Below the pieces are notes generated by a model. It was not told the DNA's origin. It ran no database searches and worked only from the letters and a program-made list of their open reading frames with translations. From an uncultured Actinomycetes bacterium (GTDB taxonomy: Bacteria > Actinomycetota > Actinomycetes > Nanopelagicales > Nanopelagicaceae), in NCBI GenBank assembly GCA_903852955.1, contig CAINSH010000056.1, forward strand, positions 1-7,162: a stretch of DNA of 7,162 nt. Reading direction: 5' to 3'. Position numbers and translations under genes: made by a program. Positions 1 to 5,921 of this stretch are shown piece after piece; within the stretch, counting starts at the first letter, position 1, and the number at the start of each line of letters is the position of its first letter.

Positions 1-1153
1 CAACTAACAGTGCATCGCATTTAACTGTGCTCTTTGAGTGATGCGCTCCTTCTTGAACTTGGACAAGACCACGGTAAGAAGTGCGCCCACCATTTCGGGC
101 TACAGATTTAGAAATGACTGAAGATGATGTATATGGAGCAGCGTGAACCATCTTTGCGCCTGAGTCCTGATGCTGACCTTCTCCAGCAAATGCAAGTGAA
201 AGTGTCTCGCCCTTTGCATGTGGCCCCATCAAAAATATTGCTGGATACTTCATAGTTACTTTGGAGCCGATATTTCCATCAACCCACTCCATGGTTGCGC
301 CTTCTGCACATGTAGCGCGCTTAGTAACTAGGTTGTAAACGTTGTTAGACCAATTTTGAATTGTTGTATAGCGAACACGTGCACCTTTTTTGACAATAAT
401 CTCAACAACAGCTGAGTGCAAAGAATCTGATTTATAGATTGGTGCTGTGCAACCCTCTACATAATGAATATATGAATCTTCATCAGCAATGATTAAGGTA
501 CGTTCGAACTGACCCATATTCTCGGTATTGATACGGAAATATGCTTGCAATGGGATATCGACATGGACTCCCTTTGGTACATAGATAAATGAACCACCTG
601 ACCAGACTGAAGTATTCAATGCCGCAAACTTGTTATCTCCAACAGGAATAACTGAACCGAAATACTCTTTAAATAGCTCTGGGTGCTGCTTAAGTCCACT
701 GTCTGTGTCTAAGAAGATTACGCCTTGTTTTTCAAGATCCTCGCGGATTGAGTGATAAACAACTTCGGACTCATATTGCGCTGCGACACCTGAAACTAAG
801 CGCTGCTTTTCGGCTTCTGGAATACCTAAACGATCATAAGTATTTTTGATTTCTTCGGGAAGGTCATCCCAAGTTGCTGCCTGCTTTTCTGTAGATCGAA
901 CAAAATACTTGATTGTGTCGAAGAAAATGCCTGAGAGATCTGAACCCCAGTTTGGCATTGGCTTTTTCTCAAATAGTGATAGACCCTTAAGGCGCAGATC
1001 AAGCATCCACTGTGGTTCGGATTTCTTCGATGAGATGTCGCGAACTACATCTTCATTTAGCCCACGTTTAGCATTTGTTCCAACGTCACTTTTATCAGAC
1101 CAACCATATTCATAGTTTCCGATACCTTCGAGTTCTGGATGTGCGATTGTCAT
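1..1153 (-). CDS. sufB: SufB, Fe-S cluster assembly scaffold protein (C-terminus cut by window edge)
   Basis: SufB is the scaffold subunit of the cytosolic SufBCD complex, on which Fe-S clusters are assembled with sulfur from SufS/SufU and energy from the SufC ATPase. Reading leftwards from an ATG at 1153, the frame stays open for 384 codons to the edge; the family is usually about 470-480 residues, so roughly 90 residues are missing. Recognisable segments are the actinobacterial N-terminus ([14 protein letters not shown], residues 5-18), the start of the beta-helix core ([19 protein letters not shown], 185-203), [11 protein letters not shown] (230-240), and [18 protein letters not shown] at the edge. 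Cys379 in KCDALLV appears to match the essential cysteine of E. coli SufB (Cys405), judged from memory of the motif. The intein site known from mycobacterial SufB (before the Cys of VEGC) is uninterrupted. The ATG overlaps the sufR stop as ATGA, with an AAAGG ribosome site 7 bases upstream inside sufR. Identity is secure. Confidence 0.97.
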   Translation of the reverse strand, partial: MTIAHPELEGIGNYEYGWSDKSDVGTNAKRGLNEDVVRDISSKKSEPQWMLDLRLKGLSLFEKKPMPNWGSDLSGIFFDTIKYFVRSTEKQAATWDDLPEEIKNTYDRLGIPEAEKQRLVSGVAAQYESEVVYHSIREDLEKQGVIFLDTDSGLKQHPELFKEYFGSVIPVGDNKFAALNTSVWSGGSFIYVPKGVHVDIPLQAYFRINTENMGQFERTLIIADEDSYIHYVEGCTAPIYKSDSLHSAVVEIIVKKGARVRYTTIQNWSNNVYNLVTKRATCAEGATMEWVDGNIGSKVTMKYPAIFLMGPHAKGETLSLAFAGEGQHQDSGAKMVHAAPYTSSSVISKSVARNGGRTSYRGLVQVQEGAHHSKSTVKCDALLV

Positions 1154-1830
1154 GCACGTACCTTTCGCTTTGTAGTGGTTGTGATCGTTGGAATAAATGT
1201 TGTACAGACTCCATCGCCATGAGCGATTGTGGCTAAACGTTGCACATGCGTGCCGAGTAAACGTGATAGCGCTTCAGTTTCAGCTTCGCACAGTTGTGGG
1301 AATTCTGAAGCAACGTGAGCTATCGGACAGTGGTGCTGGCAAAGTTCTTCACCCATTGGCTTTTTATGAATACTTGCCGCATATCCTTGTTCGCTGAGAA
1401 AATCGGCAACGGCTTGGGATTTGTTACTTTTTTTAGAAATAGCGACAGTAGCTTTTCGCTCGATATCTTCAGCTCGCGATTGAGCAAAGTTGGAAACCAA
1501 CTCTTCGCCAGATTGTGTTGCCATAAATTTTAGAGCCGCTACTGCTAAGTCATCATAGGAATGTTCAAACTGCTCGCGTCCCTTATCGCTCATGATGAAA
1601 ACCTTTGAAGGACGTCCGCGTCCACGTATTAATGCTGAATGCGGTTCGCGGGCTTCAAGTACTCCATCGGCTACAAGCAGATCTAGATGGCGGCGAATTC
1701 CAGCTGCGGTTAGACCTAACCGTTTACCAAGAACAGCTGCGGTAGAGGGGCCATTTTCTAGAATTGAGCGGGCTACAAGATCGCGGGTGCGTGAGTCATC
1801 GCCGCCACCCATGTTTGCGCTTCCGAGCAT
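1150..1830 (-). CDS. sufR: SufR-type Fe-S cluster-sensing transcriptional repressor of the suf operon
   Basis: This is a DNA-binding regulator expected to repress the suf operon, including itself, when its Fe-S cluster is present. Numbering here counts from a possible GTG start at 1872 (240 residues). A winged helix-turn-helix spans about 30-97, with recognition region [15 protein letters not shown] (52-66) and wing GRGRPSKVF (84-92). The C-terminal sensor carries four cysteines: C178 and C182 in LCQHHC, C195 in PQLCE and C223 in DGVCTT. The C-X3-C-X12-C-X27-C spacing and the [17 protein letters not shown] block (207-223) are typical of actinobacterial SufR. Three in-frame starts exist: GTG 1872, ATG 1830 and ATG 1812. 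I chose 1830 (226 residues) because the GTG would place two inverted repeats inside the gene and a TAnnnT box lies 7 bases before 1830; 1812 has a weak GGAAG site and is also possible. It overlaps sufB by 4 bases. The function is certain at family level; direct control of suf is inferred from position. Confidence 0.92.
   Translation of the reverse strand: MLGSANMGGGDDSRTRDLVARSILENGPSTAAVLGKRLGLTAAGIRRHLDLLVADGVLEAREPHSALIRGRGRPSKVFIMSDKGREQFEHSYDDLAVAALKFMATQSGEELVSNFAQSRAEDIERKATVAISKKSNKSQAVADFLSEQGYAASIHKKPMGEELCQHHCPIAHVASEFPQLCEAETEALSRLLGTHVQRLATIAHGDGVCTTFIPTITTTTKRKVRA
1161..1165 (-). promoter_or_regulatory. Ribosome binding site of sufB inside the end of sufR
   Basis: The minus strand reads AAAGG here, followed by 7 bases and then the sufB ATG at 1153. 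It is the clearest Shine-Dalgarno in the window. It fixes the sufB start and shows that sufB is translated from the sufR message rather than from its own promoter. Confidence 0.7.
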
Positions 1831-1833
1831 TTT

Positions 1834-1862
1834 CACAACACTATTGTGTCGTAATTCGACAC
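1834..1862. promoter_or_regulatory. Two adjoining inverted repeats, candidate SufR operator
   Basis: Reading the plus strand, CACAA (1834-1838), five bases, then TTGTG (1844-1848) form a perfect inverted repeat. GTGTCG (1846-1851), TAATT, then CGACAC (1857-1862) form a second one with the same 5-base spacer. The two share three bases. The first covers the proposed sufR -10 box and the second lies just upstream, where a bound dimer would block RNA polymerase. SufR of cyanobacteria and mycobacteria is known to bind short inverted repeats in its own promoter; that this pair is the operator here is inference. Confidence 0.5.
1838..1843 (-). promoter_or_regulatory. Putative -10 box of the sufR-sufB operon (leaderless start)
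   Basis: The minus strand reads TAGTGT, matching the TAnnnT pattern of actinobacterial -10 boxes. It is followed by 7 bases and then the ATG at 1830, so transcription would begin at or next to the start codon, as in leaderless messages. No ribosome site precedes this ATG. The -35 region is weak; CTGAAG about 19 bases upstream is the nearest resemblance. Confidence 0.4.
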
Positions 1863-1899
1863 CTTCAGCCACTCGGCCCGCCTGAACCCGCTTCGGCCA

Positions 1900-1905
1900 T
1901 AGGGT
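1900..1905 (+). promoter_or_regulatory. Putative -10 box of the ctaA-tkt-tal-pgi unit (leaderless start)
   Basis: TAGGGT fits TAnnnT and ends 6 bases before the ctaA ATG at 1912. The only purine-rich stretch upstream, GGGG, stops one base short of the ATG and is too close to serve as a ribosome site, so a leaderless transcript is the simplest reading. No convincing -35 box is visible. This is the only place before pgi where a dedicated plus-strand promoter fits outside coding sequence. Confidence 0.4.
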
Positions 1906-1911
1906 TGGGGC

Positions 1912-2793
1912 ATGGCAATTAAGCGTGCAGCCCGAATTCTCTCCCCATTGAGCTTGGCCCTCTTGATTTCCCAGGCGGCAATTGTCGTGACAGGTGGTGC
2001 GGTTCGGTTAACAGGTTCTGGACTTGGTTGCCCAACGTGGCCCGAGTGCACACCTGGTTCATATGTACCAATTAAAAATCAAGCCGAAGGCGCCCTGCAC
2101 TCTTGGATTGAATTTGCTAATCGACTTCTAACTTTTGTCATGGTGGCGATTGCAATTGCAACTTTGATCGCGGTGCTAAAAGCCGGCCGAAAAGATCTGC
2201 GGTTACTTGCGCTGGGGCAATTTCTTGGAATATTTGGACAGGGAGTAGTTGGTGGAATTACGGTCCTTACAAATCTGAATCCGATTGCGGTAGCAAGTCA
2301 TTTCTTGCTTTCAACAATTCTTATCGCAGCGGCAACTTCATTGCATTCAAGGCGCAAAGCACCAGCAATTAAGACAAATATACGAGGAAACCTTAATAAT
2401 TATTCCAAGCTACACATAATGTGGACTTCGATTGTGATAATTCTTGGCACTGTCGTTACTGGTGCTGGACCGCATGCGGGAGATATCAACGCACCTCGAT
2501 TGCACATACGAATCCAAGATGCCGCAATCTTGCATGGTTTTGCCGTAGTAATTCTGATTGCTGTCTCAATTCTTTTCTACTTACGAAAAGATATTTCAGC
2601 ACACACCAAGAAACGTTTAGCGATTTTTCTAATGATTTCCTTGGCACAAGGTGGGATCGGGTATATCCAATATCTACAAGGTGTTCCTGAATTACTCGTA
2701 GCAACTCACTTACTTGGTTCTACTTTGGTTTGGATTTCGGCGTGGCAAATCTGGCTATCTATTCAACGCAAAGAAATGGAAAAATCCATATGA
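1912..2793 (+). CDS. ctaA: Heme A synthase (CtaA/Cox15 family)
   Basis: This integral membrane enzyme oxidises the C8 methyl group of heme O to a formyl group, giving heme A for aa3-type cytochrome c oxidase. The 293 residues form two homologous four-helix halves, as in B. subtilis CtaA. The first half has the N-terminal helix followed by GGAVRLTGSGLGCP (28-41), the cysteine pair C40/C46 in CPTWPEC, the catalytic-type Glu67 in WIEFANR, and H130 in VASHF. The second half has H208 (ILHGF) and H266 (ATHLLG), which match the axial heme ligands His216 and His278 of the Bacillus enzyme. Asn70 stands where Bacillus has His60, and the second-half cysteine pair is absent. The start is set by the putative -10 box 6 bases upstream. 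It overlaps tkt by ATGA. No heme O synthase gene (ctaB) is next to it in this window. Identity is secure. Confidence 0.95.
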   Translation: MAIKRAARILSPLSLALLISQAAIVVTGGAVRLTGSGLGCPTWPECTPGSYVPIKNQAEGALHSWIEFANRLLTFVMVAIAIATLIAVLKAGRKDLRLLALGQFLGIFGQGVVGGITVLTNLNPIAVASHFLLSTILIAAATSLHSRRKAPAIKTNIRGNLNNYSKLHIMWTSIVIILGTVVTGAGPHAGDINAPRLHIRIQDAAILHGFAVVILIAVSILFYLRKDISAHTKKRLAIFLMISLAQGGIGYIQYLQGVPELLVATHLLGSTLVWISAWQIWLSIQRKEMEKSI

Positions 2794-4835
2794 GTTCAAT
2801 GACTGGTTGGTCAGATTTAGATGATCGTGCTGTAGCTCATGCCCGAGCACTTGCTGCAGATGCGGTCCAAAAAGTTGGAAACGGGCATCCAGGCACTGCA
2901 ATGTCATTGGCTCCTGTTGCTTACAATCTTTTTCAGCGACATTTAGTTCATGATCCTTCCGATCCACATTGGCTAGGCCGAGATCGCTTCGTCCTCTCGT
3001 GCGGACACTCTTCATTGACTCTCTACATTCAACTTTTCTTAAGCGGTTACGGTCTTGAAATGAGCGATCTACAGCAGTTTCGTACATGGGGATCTCTAAC
3101 TCCAGGACACCCTGAATTTGGTCACACTGCCGGAGTTGAAATGACCACGGGCCCATTGGGTCAGGGCGTTGCAACTGCCGTTGGAATGGCGATGGCGGCT
3201 CGTTATGAGCGGGGTTTGCTTGATAAGAACGCACCAGCTGGTCAATCAATCTTTGATCATTCAATTTGGGTTATCTGCTCTGATGGAGATTTACAGGAAG
3301 GCGTAAGTGCTGAAGCATCCTCTCTTGCCGGAACACAAGAACTTGGCGCACTAAAAGTTATTTATGATGATAATCGAATCTCCATTGAGGGCGATACGCA
3401 TAACGCTTTCACTGAAGATGTTTCAGCACGCTACCGTGCCTACGGATGGCACGTTATCGATGTAAGCGCTGCAAGTGATGGAAATGTTGATTTACCCGCA
3501 CTAGATGCTGCAATGTCTGCAGCTAAGAAGCAAACTTCCAAGCCAACGCTGATTCGCATGAAATCAGTGATTGCTTGGCCTGCACCAAAAGCTCAGGGAA
3601 CTGCAGGTTCGCACGGTTCAGCTCTTGGTGATGAAGAAATCGCAGCAACTAAATTGACTCTTGGACTTAATCCAGATGAGAAATTTGCAATGCCGCCTGA
3701 AGTTTTGGATCATGCGCGAGAAGTTAAAGTTCGTGGTTCGCAGTTACATGCACAATGGAATGAAAAATTTGCAACATGGCAAACTGCAAATCCAGAGCAA
3801 GCCCAACTTCTTAAGCGTTTGTTAACTAAAGAACTACCTAACGGTTGGGATGCAGAAATTCCAGTATTTGCTCCAGATAAGGCCGTAGCTACCCGCGCAG
3901 CATCGGGCCACGTTATAAATGCAATTGCTAAAACGCTTCCAGAGTTTTGGGGTGGATCGGCAGATTTGGCAGGATCTAATAACACGTCAATAGATGGCGG
4001 TGGTTCCTTCTTGCCGGCAACAAGTGCCATTAAAGGCGCTGATCCATACGGGCGCATTATTCACTTTGGAATTCGAGAGCATGCAATGGGTTCAATTCTC
4101 AATGGAATTGCACTGCATGGTTTGAGCCGTGCCTTTGGTGGAACTTTTGCCGTATTTAGTGATTACATGCGTGGTGCTGTTCGACTCGCTGCCCTTATGA
4201 ACGTGCCATCAACTTTTGTATGGACCCACGATTCAATCGGTGTTGGAGAAGATGGACCAACTCATCAACCGATCGAACACTTTGCCGCGCTTCGCGCAAT
4301 TCCTGGCCTTGATGTTATTCGCCCAGGTGATGCCAATGAAGTGGCTGAGAGTTGGAAAAAGATTCTGACTCGTGGAAGAGCGGCAGGAATTTTGTTATCT
4401 CGTCAAAACTTGCCTGTCTTTGATCGCAATGAATGTGCACCAGCAACTGGTGTATCACAAGGGGCTTACGTTCTAAAAGATACAGCTGGGGCTAAGGCAA
4501 TTTTGATCGCTACGGGCTCTGAAGTATCACTTGCCCTGGACGTGCAACAAAATCTTGCTGCCCAAGGAATCGCAGTTCGCGTAGTCAGCGCACCTTGCCT
4601 TGAATGGTTTGAAGAGCAGGACCAAAGTTATAAAGACTCAGTCCTGTCCCCCGAAATTAAATTAAGAGTCAGCATTGAGGTTGGAATTGCTCAAGGTTGG
4701 CACAAATACATTGGTGATTCTGGAATTGCAATTTCACTTGAACACTACGGTGCATCGGCAGATGCTAAGAAATTGTTCTCTGAATTTGGTTTTTCTGTGG
4801 ATGCAATTTCAAACAAGATTAAGGCGAAATTATAA
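2790..4835 (+). CDS. tkt: Transketolase
   Basis: This cytosolic thiamine-diphosphate enzyme moves two-carbon ketol units between sugar phosphates in the non-oxidative pentose phosphate pathway. At 681 residues it is a normal full-length family member. The pyrophosphate domain holds GNGHPGTAMS (30-39, His33), LSCGHSS (69-75), PGHPEFGHT (105-113), GPLGQG (121-126) and the metal/cofactor motif SDGDLQEG (164-171) with Asn195 in DDNRISIEG. His275 in AGSHGSALG matches the conserved mid-protein histidine. The pyrimidine domain holds FGIREHAMG (426-434), whose Glu430 should activate the cofactor, then DYMRG and GVGEDGPTHQP (484-494). Arg538 in LSRQNLP is the usual phosphate contact. The frame is open further upstream to an ATG at 2730, but residues before MSSMTGW would lie inside ctaA and are not transketolase-like. 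ATG 2790 forms an ATGA overlap with the ctaA stop and has GGA 9 bases upstream. Confidence 0.97.
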   Translation: MSSMTGWSDLDDRAVAHARALAADAVQKVGNGHPGTAMSLAPVAYNLFQRHLVHDPSDPHWLGRDRFVLSCGHSSLTLYIQLFLSGYGLEMSDLQQFRTWGSLTPGHPEFGHTAGVEMTTGPLGQGVATAVGMAMAARYERGLLDKNAPAGQSIFDHSIWVICSDGDLQEGVSAEASSLAGTQELGALKVIYDDNRISIEGDTHNAFTEDVSARYRAYGWHVIDVSAASDGNVDLPALDAAMSAAKKQTSKPTLIRMKSVIAWPAPKAQGTAGSHGSALGDEEIAATKLTLGLNPDEKFAMPPEVLDHAREVKVRGSQLHAQWNEKFATWQTANPEQAQLLKRLLTKELPNGWDAEIPVFAPDKAVATRAASGHVINAIAKTLPEFWGGSADLAGSNNTSIDGGGSFLPATSAIKGADPYGRIIHFGIREHAMGSILNGIALHGLSRAFGGTFAVFSDYMRGAVRLAALMNVPSTFVWTHDSIGVGEDGPTHQPIEHFAALRAIPGLDVIRPGDANEVAESWKKILTRGRAAGILLSRQNLPVFDRNECAPATGVSQGAYVLKDTAGAKAILIATGSEVSLALDVQQNLAAQGIAVRVVSAPCLEWFEEQDQSYKDSVLSPEIKLRVSIEVGIAQGWHKYIGDSGIAISLEHYGASADAKKLFSEFGFSVDAISNKIKAKL

Positions 4836-5921
4836 ATGTCAGTCCATGATGTTTCAAAAGGCGGAACTTCAATTTGGTTAGATGACTTATCTCGAGCCAA
4901 AATAACTGGTAGTGATTCACATTCACTACCTGCTCGCATCGCTGATTCTGGAGTAGTTGGTGTGACGACAAACCCATCAATTTTTAGTGCAGCTATTAGC
5001 GGCGCCAAAGAGTATGCAGCCGATATCGCTTCGATGAAAACAGCCTCAGTGGATGATCTCATCAAGAAATTAACCACAGATGATGTGCGGGCTGCCTGTG
5101 ATCTCTTTAAAGATATCTACTCTCAAACAAAGGGAGTTGATGGGCGAGTAAGCATCGAGGTTGATCCACGTTTGGCCCATGACACCGCCGCCACAATAGC
5201 TGCGGGTAGAGAATTGTGGGCAATTATTGATCGCCCAAATTTAATGATTAAAGTCCCGGCAACAGTTGAAGGTCTACCAGCTATTACAGAACTTGTGGCC
5301 GCTGGAATTAGCGTAAATGTTACGTTGATTTTTTCTGTAAAACGTTATGGTGCTGTCATCGATGCTTATATGGCCGGCGTTGAAAAGGCGGATAACCCAT
5401 CGCATGTTCATTCTGTGGCATCATTTTTTATTAGTCGCATCGATTCTGCAGTAGATGCGCTCTTAAAAAAGGATAGTTCTGAAGCGGCGCAGGCTTTAAT
5501 GGGAAAAGCTGCGATTGCTAATGCCCACCTTGCTTATCAACTTTTCGAAGAGAAATTTTCTTCCGCTCGTTGGATGGAGTTAGAAAAACGCGGCGCAAAT
5601 AAGCAAAGACCACTCTGGGCATCCACTGGTGTTAAAGATCCAACATATGATGACACGCGCTATGTAGTTGAACTCATTGCGCCGCACACCGTTAATACGA
5701 TGCCTCAATCGACTCTAGATGCAGTAATTGATCATGGGGTTATTCGCGGTGATACGGTTACGGGCAACTACGCGGCGGCTGTAGAGGTATTGAAGGCACT
5801 CTCAACAGTTAACATCTCTCTTGACTCAGTAACAACAGATTTAGAAATAGATGGTGTTAAAAAATTTGCCCAGGCTTGGACTGAGCTACTAGAAAATGTA
5901 AGGGTTGCGCAACAAGGATGA
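4836..5921 (+). CDS. tal: Transaldolase
   Basis: Transaldolase transfers a dihydroxyacetone unit from sedoheptulose 7-phosphate to glyceraldehyde 3-phosphate through a Schiff base with lysine, completing the non-oxidative pentose phosphate branch begun by Tkt. The 361 residues show the TIM-barrel motifs in order: SIWLDDLSR (12-20) with the catalytic aspartate (Asp16 or Asp17), GVTTNPSIF (42-50), VSIEVDPRLAHDT (105-117), Schiff-base Lys139 in NLMIKVPAT, NVTLIFS (161-167), SFFISRIDS (196-204) and LWASTGVKDP (260-269). The length fits the longer actinobacterial/cyanobacterial type (about 360-375) rather than E. coli TalB (about 317). The ATG follows the tkt stop with no gap, and AAGG at 4821-4824 in the end of tkt is the likely ribosome site, although its 11-base spacing is long. 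The gene overlaps pgi by four bases, or by one if pgi uses its second ATG. Confidence 0.97.
   Translation: MSVHDVSKGGTSIWLDDLSRAKITGSDSHSLPARIADSGVVGVTTNPSIFSAAISGAKEYAADIASMKTASVDDLIKKLTTDDVRAACDLFKDIYSQTKGVDGRVSIEVDPRLAHDTAATIAAGRELWAIIDRPNLMIKVPATVEGLPAITELVAAGISVNVTLIFSVKRYGAVIDAYMAGVEKADNPSHVHSVASFFISRIDSAVDALLKKDSSEAAQALMGKAAIANAHLAYQLFEEKFSSARWMELEKRGANKQRPLWASTGVKDPTYDDTRYVVELIAPHTVNTMPQSTLDAVIDHGVIRGDTVTGNYAAAVEVLKALSTVNISLDSVTTDLEIDGVKKFAQAWTELLENVRVAQQG

Noticed and set aside
846..1115. Open frame of 89 codons on the plus strand opposite sufB
   Set aside because: It is fully antisense to a clear SufB sequence, its arginine/serine-rich translation is low in complexity, and it has no ribosome site.
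1885..1906. AACCC...GGGTT inverted repeat upstream of ctaA, possible hairpin or operator
   Set aside because: The arms are only five bases with a 12-base loop in a GC-rich stretch, and the right arm overlaps the putative -10 box; too weak to call.
2730..2789. Extended N-terminus of transketolase from an upstream ATG
   Set aside because: The extra 20 residues are encoded inside ctaA in another frame, do not resemble transketolase, and lack the ATGA junction seen at 2790.
2755..3264. Long open frame (169 codons) on the minus strand across the ctaA/tkt junction
   Set aside because: It lies antisense to two well-supported genes, contains no recognisable domain, and such frames arise from codon bias on the opposite strand.
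4745..5077. Minus-strand frame of 110 codons across the tkt/tal junction
   Set aside because: It is antisense to conserved motifs of both enzymes and shows no protein family signal.
5904..5913. Perfect 10-base palindrome GTTGCGCAAC just before the pgi start
   Set aside because: It lies in the last codons of tal, the stem possible with a workable loop is only three pairs, and palindromes of this size are common by chance.
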